Source: an uncultured bacterium
Lineage (GTDB): Bacteria; Bacillota; Clostridia; TANB77; CAG-508
DNA length: 42,381 nucleotides
Assembly: GCA_905214245.1 (NCBI GenBank)
Contig: CAJMLO010000004.1
Location: forward strand, 1 to 42,381
Direction of reading: 5' to 3'
Below, in pieces: positions 15,630 to 24,142 of this stretch (positions are counted from its first letter, which is position 1; every line of letters starts with the position of its first letter). Below the pieces are notes generated by a model. That model was not told where the DNA came from. It did not search any database and worked only from the letters and a program-made list of their open reading frames with translations. The position numbers and the translations under genes were made by a program.

Positions 15630-16793
15630 TTAAACCTTTGACATTGACTTTGAAATATTAAGTAAAATACCACACATTCCAAGTAGTATTACAAGTGCTG
15701 TTCCACCTGCACTAAAAAATGGAAGTGGCATACCTGTATTTGGTATAGAGTTAGTAACAACTCCTATGTTAATTGCTACTTGAACAAACACAAGTGTAGT
15801 TATTCCTGTTGCAAGCAAACTTCCAAACATATCTGGAGCCTTCATAGCAATTACAATACCTCTCCATACAAATATTGCAAAAAGTATTATAACAACACTA
15901 CATCCCACAAAGCCCAGTTCTTCTGCAAGTATTGAAAATATAAAGTCATTTTGAGGTTCTGGAATATATAAATATTTTTGTTTACTTTCTCCAAGTCCAG
16001 CACCAAATAATCCACCTGAACCTATTGCATACAAGCTGTTTATAGCTTGCCATCCGGTTCCTGTAGGATCTGCCCATGGATTCATAAAGTTTAATATTCT
16101 GTCAAGTCTAAAACTTGATGCTCCTGCATTTTCGCCTTTAGCTAAAACATGAAGTGCAAATACACCTCCTCCAAGTCCTCCACCTATAAGGCCAGCATAT
16201 ATAAAATATGCCATTCTGCATCCTGCAACAAGCATCATAACAACTGTAATTAAAGACATTACCAAACCAACACTTAAGTGGTTTTGTATAAAATATGCAA
16301 TTGCAACAGGTATTGCAAGATAAATTAATGGCTTCACAAATCCAGTTTTGAAATCTCTAAGTTCATCTTTATGATCTGACAAGTAACCAGCATAAAATAC
16401 AATTAATCCTACTTTTGTAAGCTCTGATGGCTGAAATTGTATAAATCCTAAATCAACCCATCTTGTTGCACCATTTGCAGAATATTTTAATCCTGGTACT
16501 AATACAAGTAGTAAAATTCCAATAGAAATCCAATATATTGGCCAATAAAATTTATTAAATATATGGTAGTCAAATTTAGATGCTATATACATTATTACTA
16601 ACCCGCCAACAGCAAATATTACCTGTTTTGTAACATATGTATAACTATTACCTGTTTCAGATAGAGCTGATGGAGCACTTGCAGAAAGTACCATTACAAT
16701 GCCTGAAGCAAGTAGTAATATTATAATTAATAAAAGCATAAAATCCACTTGTCTGTTTGTAGATTTAATGGCTCTATTCTCCCTCTTTTGCAT
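15630..16793 (-). CDS. ftsW: Lipid II polymerase of the SEDS family, FtsW
   Basis: SEDS proteins polymerise lipid II into glycan strands together with a class B PBP. The 387-residue protein has a short basic N-terminus and about ten membrane helices. Family motifs include LGFIQFQPSELTK, the INSLYAIGSGGLFGAGLG segment, NDFIFSILAEELGFVG with the conserved acidic pair, and GMPLPFFSAGGT. It could be the paralogue SpoVE or RodA; its place between mraY and murG favours FtsW. The ribosome binding site is AAAGGAAT before the ATG at 16791-16793. murD, normally found between mraY and ftsW, is missing. Confidence 0.93.
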   Translation of the reverse strand: MQKRENRAIKSTNRQVDFMLLLIIILLLASGIVMVLSASAPSALSETGNSYTYVTKQVIFAVGGLVIMYIASKFDYHIFNKFYWPIYWISIGILLLVLVPGLKYSANGATRWVDLGFIQFQPSELTKVGLIVFYAGYLSDHKDELRDFKTGFVKPLIYLAIPVAIAYFIQNHLSVGLVMSLITVVMMLVAGCRMAYFIYAGLIGGGLGGGVFALHVLAKGENAGASSFRLDRILNFMNPWADPTGTGWQAINSLYAIGSGGLFGAGLGESKQKYLYIPEPQNDFIFSILAEELGFVGCSVVIILFAIFVWRGIVIAMKAPDMFGSLLATGITTLVFVQVAINIGVVTNSIPNTGMPLPFFSAGGTALVILLGMCGILLNISKSMSKV

Positions 16794-16813
16794 AATTTAT
16801 CATTCCTTTCAGA

Positions 16814-17797
16814 TCAGATTGAAATAAGTCCTAGAACACAAGCAAGTAATGTTATTAAACTAAATACTGATACAATTTTATTCTCTTTCCATCCAGATAA
16901 TTCAAAATGATGATGAATTGGTGTCATTTTAAATACTCTTTCTCCTGTTCTTTTAAAATGTGCAACTTGAATCATTACAGACAATGTTTCAATAATAGGA
17001 ATAATTGCAATTATTATAAGAAGTAATGGGATTTTCATATAAAGAGAAATTCCTGCAATAGCTCCTCCAAGCATCAAAGAACCTGTATCTCCCATCATTA
17101 CCTTTGCAGGATTTAAATTAAATAATAAAAATCCTAAACACGCACCTATTAAAATGCTTCCAAATATCGTTACCTCTTTTATTTCAAATATAATTGATAT
17201 AACTGTTAAACAAGTAATAATTATTGTTGTAACACTTGTAGAAAGCCCATCAATTCCATCTGTTAAATTAACAGCATTTGTTGTTGCAAGCATAACTAAA
17301 ATAGCAAATGGTATGTAAATCCATATTGGAAGTGTTAATGATGTTTTAGCAAAAGGTATAATAATATCTGTTCCAATATTAAGCACTTTTGTTAAAATCA
17401 AACTATATGCAACAGATATAATTAATAGGCCAAACATTTTTGCCTTTGGACTAAGTCCATCTGTATTTTTAGAAATTAATTTTTTTAAATCATCAATAAA
17501 TCCTACAAATCCAAATCCAACCGTAACAAATAATAATGGTAATAGATTTTTAGCTATATCTGCTTGTTGTGGATCTTTACTATAATCATACCAGCAAAAT
17601 GCGGTAACAGCTACAATTACAAGTATCATTATAACTCCACCCATTGTTGGCGTTCCTTGTTTTTTCAAATGTGATTGTGGACCCTCTTTTCTTTCAATTT
17701 GCCCAACTTTTAATTTTTTTAATATTGGTATAAAAAATATTGCAACAACAACGCTTGCCATAAAAGACAGCAATAATATTTTTGTTTGGAATTGCAT
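16814..17797 (-). CDS. mraY: Phospho-MurNAc-pentapeptide transferase MraY
   Basis: MraY moves phospho-MurNAc-pentapeptide onto undecaprenyl phosphate to form lipid I. The protein is an integral membrane enzyme of 327 residues with about ten helices. Conserved catalytic motifs are visible: GTPTMGGV near residue 49, FGFVGFIDDLKK with the aspartate pair, NAVNLTDGIDGL, GDTGSLMLGG, and the cytoplasmic HHHFE of MTPIHHHFELSGW. The ATG at 17795-17797 follows AAGGAGG. Spacing to its neighbours is under 25 bases, so murE-mraY-ftsW-murG look co-transcribed. Confidence 0.97.
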   Translation of the reverse strand: MQFQTKILLLSFMASVVVAIFFIPILKKLKVGQIERKEGPQSHLKKQGTPTMGGVIMILVIVAVTAFCWYDYSKDPQQADIAKNLLPLLFVTVGFGFVGFIDDLKKLISKNTDGLSPKAKMFGLLIISVAYSLILTKVLNIGTDIIIPFAKTSLTLPIWIYIPFAILVMLATTNAVNLTDGIDGLSTSVTTIIITCLTVISIIFEIKEVTIFGSILIGACLGFLLFNLNPAKVMMGDTGSLMLGGAIAGISLYMKIPLLLIIIAIIPIIETLSVMIQVAHFKRTGERVFKMTPIHHHFELSGWKENKIVSVFSLITLLACVLGLISI

Positions 17798-17815
17798 TTT
17801 ATTTCCTCCTTTGTC

Positions 17816-19306
17816 TTATTTCTTATTTTCTTCCATTTCATCTATGATTTCATTTACAATTTTTGCTTCATCAAAAGGATATCTTTTTCCCTTAATTTCT
17901 TGATATTGTTCATGTCCTTTTCCAGCTAAAACTATAATATCCTTTTGGTTTGCCATCTTAATAGCTTTTTTTATAGCTTCAACTCTATCTACTATACATT
18001 CATATTTTCCTTTTGTTTTCTTTATTCCTTTTTCAATTTCTTTAACAATTTCTTCTGGTTCTTCATCTCTTGGGTTATCTGATGTAATAATAGTGTAATC
18101 AGCAACTCTTCCAGATGCTTCTCCCATCATAGGTCTTTTGTTTTTATCTCTGTTTCCACCACATCCAAAAACAGAAATAACTCTTCCTTTTGTATATATT
18201 TTTACAGCACTAAGAATTTTTTCAAGACTAGCGGGTGTATGTGCATAATCAATCATAATCGTTAATCCTTTTTTGTTTGTTACAAGTTCATTTCTTCCTG
18301 GTACTCGTATATCTATTAATGCATCTTTTATACTCTCAGGTGAACATCCAAGTTTTAATGTGGCACAAATTGCAGCAAGAGAATTGTATACACTAAATCT
18401 TCCTGGGATAGAAACTTTTACTCTTTCATTTTTATCACCTAGTTTAACTTTAAAATCAACATATTGATTTGTTACAGTAATATCTTTAGCAAGTAAATCA
18501 CAATTATTATCAATTCCATATGTTGTGTAATTACATTCTGGTACAAGTTTAGGAATTGTTATACTATATATATCATCACTATTTATAATTCCTGTTTTAC
18601 ACATTTTAAATAACTCAACTTTAGAATTAAAATAATCCTCCATATTCGGATGCTCTTTTGCACTTATATGGTCTTCTGCCAAATTTGTAAAAATAGCCAT
18701 ATAAAAATTACATCCTGCAACTCTATGTAATTTAAGACTTTGTGAAGATACCTCCATAACTACAATTTCACAATCCTTCTCAACCATTTGAGCAAGAATT
18801 TCTTGTAGTTTTAAACTTTCTGGTGTAGTATTATCATTATTTTGAATTTTAGTATCTCCAATATAAGATGCAACAGTTCCAATCAATCCAACTTTTATTC
18901 CTTGCTTCTCTAGAATATCTCTTATCATATATGTTGTAGTTGTTTTTCCCTTTGTACCTGTAACACCTATAAGTTTGATTTTTCGAGATGGATTTTTGTA
19001 AAAGTTACAAGCACATATTGCCAAAGCATATCTCGTATCATCAGCAATAACTATTGTAACATCTTCTGGTACATCCTTAATATCTTCTTTTGTTATTTGA
19101 TTTGTTTGAGCTAAAATAACTTTTGCACCATTTGCACATGCCTCATTAATATGCTCGTGTCCATCTATATCAAATCCTTTTATTGCAACAAACATATCTC
19201 CTGGTTTTACAGTTCTTGAATCATTCTTTATATTTGGTACATCTACATCTAGACTTCCCTTAACTTTTAAATTCTCTAATCCAGATAATATGGTTTTAAG
19301 TTCCAT
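17816..19306 (-). CDS. murE: UDP-MurNAc-tripeptide synthetase MurE (meso-DAP type)
   Basis: MurE adds the third residue to the peptidoglycan stem peptide, using ATP. The 496-residue protein has the Mur-ligase P-loop GVTGTKGKTTT (114-124), the central domain with NLAEDH, and PGRFSVYNSLAA. The DNPR motif (410-413) marks enzymes that take meso-diaminopimelate, so the wall is probably of the mDAP type. The start is the ATG at 19304-19306 after AAGGGGGA; a longer frame to 19375 has no ribosome binding site. It lies between the class B PBP gene and mraY. murF, the usual next gene, is missing here. Confidence 0.96.
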   Translation of the reverse strand: MELKTILSGLENLKVKGSLDVDVPNIKNDSRTVKPGDMFVAIKGFDIDGHEHINEACANGAKVILAQTNQITKEDIKDVPEDVTIVIADDTRYALAICACNFYKNPSRKIKLIGVTGTKGKTTTTYMIRDILEKQGIKVGLIGTVASYIGDTKIQNNDNTTPESLKLQEILAQMVEKDCEIVVMEVSSQSLKLHRVAGCNFYMAIFTNLAEDHISAKEHPNMEDYFNSKVELFKMCKTGIINSDDIYSITIPKLVPECNYTTYGIDNNCDLLAKDITVTNQYVDFKVKLGDKNERVKVSIPGRFSVYNSLAAICATLKLGCSPESIKDALIDIRVPGRNELVTNKKGLTIMIDYAHTPASLEKILSAVKIYTKGRVISVFGCGGNRDKNKRPMMGEASGRVADYTIITSDNPRDEEPEEIVKEIEKGIKKTKGKYECIVDRVEAIKKAIKMANQKDIIVLAGKGHEQYQEIKGKRYPFDEAKIVNEIIDEMEENKK

Positions 19307-19420
19307 AAGCTTCCCCCTTGCCATATGATATAATTTTTCGTTTACATTATATAACGAATTTATTTTTTTGTACATAGTAAAAGTTCGTTTTTTGTTAGTT
19401 TATCGTCATTATTTTACATT

Positions 19421-21397
19421 TTATTTATTATCACCTTCTTTTTGAATCTCGCCATCTTGTTTTGTTTCAAGATATGGTAAAACCTCGCCAAAAATTTGAG
19501 ATGCAATTGGTGCGGCAACACCACCTCCTTGGTGTCCTCCTTGACCTGTAGGATTGTATAATACAATTAAAACAACAACTTGTGGATCAGAAATAGGAGC
19601 TGTTCCAACAAAAGATGTAACATATTTATTTGTATTTACACCATCTTCAGATGTACCAGTTTTTCCTCCAATTCTATATCCTTCTACCTTAGCATTTTTT
19701 CCTGTTCCTTGTGCCACAACCGTTTCCATCATACTAAGAACATCATTTGCAGTTTTTGTTGATATCACATTTTCCTTTTTTTCAGTTGCAATTTCTTTTG
19801 CCTCCCCAGTTTGGCTATCTATAATTTTTTTAACAACTCTTGGCTTTACATATGTTCCATGATTAGCAATAGTTCCAACTGCTGTAACCATTTGAATTGG
19901 CGTAACCTCAAATCTTTGCCCAAATGCAATTGTACCAAGTTCAACAGGTCCAACTTTTTCTTCTTTCAAAAAAATACTCCCTGCTTCGCCAGGTAAATCA
20001 ATTCCTGTTGTTTTTAAAAATCCAAATTTATTTAAATATTCATAATATTTATGGACACCAATTTTTTGTCCAAGTCCAATAAATACTGGATTACATGAGT
20101 TCATAAGGGCATCTCTTAGACTTTCTGGGCCATGTGGTCTATAATATCTCCAGCAACTCATTTTTACACCTGCAATATTGATACTTCCTGTACAGCAAAA
20201 TTCTCCCGCCTTATCAGTAGTTGTTAATCCCTCTTCAAGTGCCGCAGATGCAGTTACAAGTTTAAAAGTTGAGCCAGGTTCATAAGTGTCTGTTACAGCT
20301 TTATTTCTCCACACAGCTTGCATATTTTTAACCTTTTCCGACTGAGAAAGACTATCCCAAACTTGCTTAAGCTCATCTGTTGGAGCATCATATGGAGCAT
20401 TTAAGTTATAATTAGGATACCCTGCCATTGCAAGTATATCTCCATTTTTAGGATTCATTATAATTATATTTCCACCATCAGTACATTTATTATCTATACA
20501 TGCTTCTTTCAAATATTTTTCAGCAATCCCTTGTATATTCATATCAATAGTTAAGACCAAATCATTTCCATCTATTGCCTTAACATAGTTTTCACCTTTT
20601 CCACTTAGGTCTCTTCCATTTGCATCTGTTAATTTTACAATTTTTCCACTTTGCCCTTTGAGTTCTTTTTCATATACTGCCTCAATTCCATCAAGTCCTT
20701 GATTATCCAAGCCACAAAATCCAATTATTTGAGATGCCAAATTATTATACGGATAATACCTTTTTGTATCTTCGTCAATGTTTATTCCCATTGTAATATT
20801 GTTGCTATCCATCCAATTTCTAAGTTCATCTGCTTTACTTTTTTCTACCTTCTTTTTTATAATTTCTATACTACTTTTCTTCTTAACCTTTTTCAAAACC
20901 TTTACATAATCTAATTCAAAAATATTTGAAAGTGCTGTCGCAATTTTTTCTTTATCTTTATTTGCAATATTTACAGGATTTATAGTAACAGTATTAACAG
21001 TACTACTTACAGCCAATATATTTTTACCTGTTGCATCATATATCGTTCCTCTTTTAGGACTAATACTTCTATCCAAAGTTTGTTGTGTATATGCCTTTGC
21101 CTGAAGTTCATCTCCATCTACAAATTGTATCCACCCTATTCTAAAAATAAAAAAGGTCCAAACCATCATGGTAATTATTAAACACATTCTAAGACGTTTT
21201 GCCAAACTCATTTTGCTAATTTTCTTTATATACTTTTCTTTTTTATTTTTTACTTCATTCTTAAATTTTTTCTTTTGCTTTTTCGAAACTTTCTTCTTTA
21301 TTTTAGGTATATTATCCACTTTTTCTTTATTTTTCTTTTTTAAATTAATAATATCTTTCTTTGATATAATATTTCTAATTTTCTTATCTTTTTTCAA
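19421..21397 (-). CDS. Class B penicillin-binding protein of the SpoVD/FtsI type (no PASTA domain)
   Basis: A transpeptidase that cross-links septal or spore peptidoglycan with a SEDS partner. From the chosen start the product has 658 residues: a lysine-rich cytoplasmic tail (1-70), one membrane helix (71-90), the dimerisation domain beginning RSISPKRGTIYD, then the transpeptidase domain with STFK (376-379), SCN (434-436) and KTGT (579-582). The best ribosome binding site, GGGAGG, is six bases from the TTG at 21395-21397 but touches the ATG at 21401-21403, so TTG is preferred. The annotated longer frame to 21442 has no site. Position in the division cluster suggests FtsI/Pbp2B; SpoVD is an alternative. 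It is a close paralogue of the protein at 26593-28893. Confidence 0.9.
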   Translation of the reverse strand: MKKDKKIRNIISKKDIINLKKKNKEKVDNIPKIKKKVSKKQKKKFKNEVKNKKEKYIKKISKMSLAKRLRMCLIITMMVWTFFIFRIGWIQFVDGDELQAKAYTQQTLDRSISPKRGTIYDATGKNILAVSSTVNTVTINPVNIANKDKEKIATALSNIFELDYVKVLKKVKKKSSIEIIKKKVEKSKADELRNWMDSNNITMGINIDEDTKRYYPYNNLASQIIGFCGLDNQGLDGIEAVYEKELKGQSGKIVKLTDANGRDLSGKGENYVKAIDGNDLVLTIDMNIQGIAEKYLKEACIDNKCTDGGNIIIMNPKNGDILAMAGYPNYNLNAPYDAPTDELKQVWDSLSQSEKVKNMQAVWRNKAVTDTYEPGSTFKLVTASAALEEGLTTTDKAGEFCCTGSINIAGVKMSCWRYYRPHGPESLRDALMNSCNPVFIGLGQKIGVHKYYEYLNKFGFLKTTGIDLPGEAGSIFLKEEKVGPVELGTIAFGQRFEVTPIQMVTAVGTIANHGTYVKPRVVKKIIDSQTGEAKEIATEKKENVISTKTANDVLSMMETVVAQGTGKNAKVEGYRIGGKTGTSEDGVNTNKYVTSFVGTAPISDPQVVVLIVLYNPTGQGGHQGGGVAAPIASQIFGEVLPYLETKQDGEIQKEGDNK

Positions 21398-21410
21398 TTT
21401 CATCCTCCCA

Positions 21411-21446
21411 AATATTGAATACGTTTGTATAAATGTATTCAATATT
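21411..21446. promoter_or_regulatory. Perfect palindrome before the class B PBP gene
   Basis: AATATTGAATAC (21411-21422) is exactly inverted at 21435-21446 with a 12-base spacer. It ends next to the ribosome binding site of the PBP gene. On the messenger it would form a hairpin just before that site; on DNA it could be an operator. Confidence 0.5.
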
Positions 21447-21468
21447 TAAGAAAAAATGAAAAAAGAAA

Positions 21469-21529
21469 AGACATTATCTTTGATGTAAACAAAAATATCA
21501 ATTTTGTTTTACTCATCTTTGATATGTCT
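21469..21529 (-). terminator. Hairpin with T-runs between ftsL and the PBP gene
   Basis: AGACAT...ATCTTTGATG and AAACAAAA on one side pair with TTTTGTTTT and CATCTTTGATATGTCT on the other. On the minus strand the stem is followed by CTTTTCTTTTTTC and more T-runs. The ftsL stop codon lies three bases before it. It looks like an internal terminator or attenuator that would lower expression of the genes downstream in the cluster. Confidence 0.6.
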
Positions 21530-21531
21530 TA

Positions 21532-22041
21532 TTAATTTCCTTTAATAAAATTCATTATTTTTTCAAATAAACTTACATCTTCATCATCAGTCTTAATTTG
21601 TTCAACTGCCGGTTCAACATAATCCTTCTTTGGCAAACTCACATAAACTTTTTGACTATTATCAAGTTTTTGCATTCCTAATTTTTCACGTGCTATTTTC
21701 TCAATATTATTTAAATTTAAGCTATTTTCTATGTTTACCTGTAATTGTTCATTTTCTTTTTGTTTAACAGCCAAAGTAGATTTTAATTTTTCATTTTGAT
21801 TAAATTTCTCATTAATTAAAGAATTTCGGTAACTTATCGCCATTAGTGCAATAAATATAATAGATATATATTTAATTGCTCTCATATGCATTAATCTTTG
21901 TTTTTGTTTCTCTTTTTTTAGATTTTTATTTTTTACAGTAGTTTTCTTTTTTGCATATGATTCTTTTTGTGGTTCATATTCCGGCTCTAATTTTCTAGGG
22001 CTAGTCTCATATTGATATCCACCAAATCCATAATTCGGCAT
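21532..22041 (-). CDS. ftsL: FtsL/DivIC-like septum formation protein
   Basis: A 169-residue bitopic protein: a cytoplasmic tail of about 53 residues rich in lysine and tyrosine, one membrane helix (about 55-71), then an extracellular coiled coil (LINEKF...KQKENEQLQVNIENSL) and the short conserved segment NIEKIAREKLGMQK that is typical of the FtsL/DivIC family. These proteins link the early divisome to FtsW and its PBP. Sequence conservation in the family is low, so naming rests on topology and on the place between rsmH and the class B PBP. The ATG at 22039-22041 follows GAGGTGA. Confidence 0.85.
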   Translation of the reverse strand: MPNYGFGGYQYETSPRKLEPEYEPQKESYAKKKTTVKNKNLKKEKQKQRLMHMRAIKYISIIFIALMAISYRNSLINEKFNQNEKLKSTLAVKQKENEQLQVNIENSLNLNNIEKIAREKLGMQKLDNSQKVYVSLPKKDYVEPAVEQIKTDDEDVSLFEKIMNFIKGN

Positions 22042-22077
22042 AAGTTACTCACCTCTTTTCTTATCTCTTTCGTATTT

Positions 22078-23016
22078 TTATTTCTTTTCTCTTCGTTCAA
22101 AAACTCTTAGTTTTGCACTTTTACTTCTAGAATTTTCTTCTTGTTCTTCTTTTGTAGGAAGAATTGGCTTTTTAGTTAAAACCTTACCCCAAGACACATA
22201 ATTGCAAACACAATATGGTAAATCTTTAGGACATGTACATTTACCTTCCATCTCAATCATTGCTTCTTTCACAGCTCTGTCTTCTAATGAGTGAAAAGTT
22301 ATAACTGCAAGCCTGCCATTTTCCGCAAGTGCTTTAATTGAATTTTTAATTGTATTTTTTAATGGTTCTATTTCATTATTAACTTCTATTCTTATTGCTT
22401 GAAATGTTCTCTTAGCTGGATGTCCATCATTTTGCTTAGACAATGGTATAGAAGCTCTTATAATTTCGACTAATTCTTCTGTTGTAGTTATTTTATTTTC
22501 TTTTCTTTTCTTGCAAATGTTTTTTGCAATATTTTTAGCAAATCTTTCTTCACCATATTCAAAAATCAAATTTGTAAGTTCTTCCTCAGAATATTCATTA
22601 ACCACTATTTCTGCTGTTAAATCTTGACTTTGATCCATTCTCATATCAAGCTTAGCATTGCCCATATAGCTAAAGCCTCTATTTCTTTCATCAAGCTGAT
22701 ATGAAGAAACTCCTAGATCAAGTAAAATACCATTAACCTTGTCAATTCCAGCTTCATCTAGAATATTTTTTATATCATCATGATTACCATGAACATATCT
22801 TACATTTTCATATTTAGACAATTTTTGCTTTGCAGATTTAAGCGCATCTTCATCTCTGTCAATACCAACTAATAGACCATCAGTATTTAATTTTTTTAAA
22901 ATTTCCTCACTGTGGCCTGCTCCTCCTAATGTTCCATCTACATAGATTCCATTCGGTTTAATATTCAATTCTTCAATGCACTCTTTTAGCATAACAGGTT
23001 TATGTCTAAATTCCAC
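22078..23016 (-). CDS. rsmH: 16S rRNA (cytosine-1402-N4)-methyltransferase RsmH
   Basis: RsmH (MraW) methylates N4 of C1402 in the ribosomal P site with S-adenosylmethionine. The 312-residue protein begins with HKPVMLKECIE and contains YVDGTLGGAGHS (SAM binding), DLGVSSYQLDERNRGFS, MDQSQDLTAE and the C-terminal ITFHSLEDRAVK. The start is taken as the GTG at 23014-23016, seven bases after AGGAG; the ATG at 23032-23034 overlaps that site and has none of its own. A 361-base gap, with a hairpin and a repeat array, separates it from mraZ, which is unusual for this gene pair. Confidence 0.95.
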   Translation of the reverse strand: MEFRHKPVMLKECIEELNIKPNGIYVDGTLGGAGHSEEILKKLNTDGLLVGIDRDEDALKSAKQKLSKYENVRYVHGNHDDIKNILDEAGIDKVNGILLDLGVSSYQLDERNRGFSYMGNAKLDMRMDQSQDLTAEIVVNEYSEEELTNLIFEYGEERFAKNIAKNICKKRKENKITTTEELVEIIRASIPLSKQNDGHPAKRTFQAIRIEVNNEIEPLKNTIKNSIKALAENGRLAVITFHSLEDRAVKEAMIEMEGKCTCPKDLPYCVCNYVSWGKVLTKKPILPTKEEQEENSRSKSAKLRVFERREKK

Positions 23017-23042
23017 CTTATTACTCCTAATCATTAAATAGT

Positions 23043-23087
23043 AGCATAAGCAGTTGGTAAACTTTGTTCGTATACCAACTGTATGCT
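23043..23087 (-). other. Hairpin in the rsmH leader
   Basis: AGCATAAGCAGTTGGTA (23043-23059) pairs with TACCAACTGTATGCT (23073-23087), a 15-pair stem with a two-base bulge. No T-run follows on the minus strand, so it is not a standard terminator. It lies about 27 bases before the rsmH start and could affect processing or translation. Confidence 0.55.
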
Positions 23088-23109
23088 TACCTCTTCTTTA
23101 GTTTAAGCT

Positions 23110-23356
23110 ATCTTTTGTACATCAAGATTAACTTTATTTTATAATATAAACAATCAACATTTTATCTTTTGAAGTTTAAAACATCTTTTGTTTTTATTTA
23201 CTCTTCTGTAACAAATACCTTTTAACTTTATCTTTTGTTTTTATCTGTGTTTTATCTTTTGCATTTAAATTATTTTTCATATGTAAATTAAATCATCTTT
23301 TGTTAATTGTCATCTTTTGTTTTATATCTTCTTCTGTGCTTTTACAATATCTTTTG
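23110..23356 (-). repeat. Array of eight CAAAAGAT motifs between mraZ and rsmH
   Basis: On the transcribed strand CAAAAGAT occurs exactly at 23110, 23164, 23183, 23230, 23254, 23295, 23312 and 23349 (left ends), with looser copies such as CAGAAGAG near 23201. Distances between copies are 17 to 54 bases and change the reading frame, so the pattern is not a repeated peptide. The region has no convincing ORF. It may be a set of protein or RNA-binding sites in the mraZ-rsmH transcript; function unknown. Confidence 0.75.
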
Positions 23357-23377
23357 TTTTATATAAACTTTTTCAAG

Positions 23378-23809
23378 TTATATACCTAACATGGTCATGT
23401 TTTCAGCAATCTCGTCAGCTGAAATGTTTTCATCACTATTATAGGTTTTCCATTTATCCTTATTCCAAATTTCAATTCTAGTGCCTACACCAATAATAAC
23501 AACTTCTTTCTCCATAGTTGCATATTCTCTTAGATTGCTAGCAATTAAAAATCTGCCTTGTTTATCAATTTCGCATTCTATTGCACCTGACAAGAAAAAT
23601 CTTACAAAATCTCTTGCATTTTTGTTAGTAAGTGGAAGTGTTTTTAATTTTTCTTCAAAGTTTGTCCATTCATTTTGTGAAAATCCAAACAAGCACCCAT
23701 CAAGACCTTTGGTAATAATAAATTTCTCACCAATATCATCTCTTAGTTTAGCAGGCATTATTAATCTACCTTTTGCATCTAAAGAGTGTTCATATTCTCC
23801 GATAAGCAC
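23378..23809 (-). CDS. mraZ: Transcriptional regulator MraZ
   Basis: MraZ is a DNA-binding protein with two SpoVT-AbrB-type halves that controls the division and cell-wall cluster. The 143-residue product begins LIGEYEHSLDAKGRLIMPAKLRDDIG and repeats the pattern in the second half (GAIECEIDKQGRFLIASNLREYA), as expected. The start is the GTG at 23807-23809, seven bases after GAGGTG. Directly upstream are direct repeats matching the known MraZ box and a consensus promoter, so autoregulation of the cluster is very likely. Confidence 0.96.
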   Translation of the reverse strand: MLIGEYEHSLDAKGRLIMPAKLRDDIGEKFIITKGLDGCLFGFSQNEWTNFEEKLKTLPLTNKNARDFVRFFLSGAIECEIDKQGRFLIASNLREYATMEKEVVIIGVGTRIEIWNKDKWKTYNSDENISADEIAENMTMLGI

Positions 23810-23825
23810 TTTGTTTCACCTCACT

Positions 23826-23862
23826 TCATTTTGAACCACTTTACTCCACTTTGCTCCACTTC
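23826..23862 (-). promoter_or_regulatory. MraZ operator: direct repeats AAAGTGG
   Basis: On the minus strand the seven-base box occurs as AAAGTGG (23836-23842), AAAGTGG (23846-23852) and GAAGTGG (23856-23862), plus a weak AAAATGA at 23826-23832, each exactly ten bases apart. MraZ of Mollicutes and other bacteria binds such ten-base-spaced repeats. They lie between the -10 box and the mraZ start, a place suited to repression. Confidence 0.8.
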
Positions 23863-23868
23863 ACTTAG

Positions 23869-23897
23869 ATTGTAATACAAGAAAAGATAAATTGCAA
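23869..23897 (-). promoter_or_regulatory. Promoter of mraZ and the cell-wall cluster
   Basis: TTGCAA (23892-23897), 17 bases, TACAAT (23869-23874) on the minus strand. It is immediately upstream of the MraZ boxes. Confidence 0.75.
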
Positions 23898-23950
23898 GCT
23901 TTTTTGTAAACTTTTTTATGTAAAAGTATCTCTCCCGCAAGGATTTCAGG

Positions 23951-24040
23951 TCATTATTTGTTTATAATGATTTCCATATTTAAACAGTAGAGCGAATTTC
24001 CTTTATTTTACAAAAACAAAAATTCGCTTTAATATTTTTT
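23951..24040 (+). other. Terminator-like hairpin in the divergent mraZ / peptidase region (possible small RNA end)
   Basis: The 333-base gap between the divergent mraZ and peptidase genes holds, besides their promoters, two hairpins. A small one, TCATTAT/ATAATGA, is at 23951-23970. A larger one, AGCGAATTT (23991-23999) with its exact inverse (24020-24028), is followed on the plus strand by TTAATATTTTTTT. A plus-strand terminator has no upstream plus-strand gene here, so a small RNA ending at about 24040 is possible. A TATAAT sequence is present at 23963-23968 but no good -35 box. Confidence 0.35.
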
Positions 24041-24071
24041 TAAAATTTTTTTTATTTTTTAGTTTTATAGC

Positions 24072-24098
24072 ACATTTTTGCTCACTTTTCATATTATA
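24072..24098 (+). promoter_or_regulatory. Sigma-K-like promoter of the M15 peptidase gene
   Basis: AC (24072-24073), 16 bases, then CATATTATA (24090-24098) matches the sigma-K pattern AC-n16-CATAnnnTA. No good sigma-A promoter is visible there. Few bases are fixed and the region is AT-rich, so the match may be chance. Confidence 0.35.
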
Positions 24099-24142
24099 TT
24101 ATCAAGTTAATTTATAAATTTTTGTATATGAGGGGGATTATT

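Noticed and set aside
23920..23952. CCTGAAATCCTTGCGGGAG-like string near the mraZ promoter, considered as a tRNA end or attachment site
   Set aside because: No acceptor, D or anticodon arms could be found around it, and no integrase is nearby.
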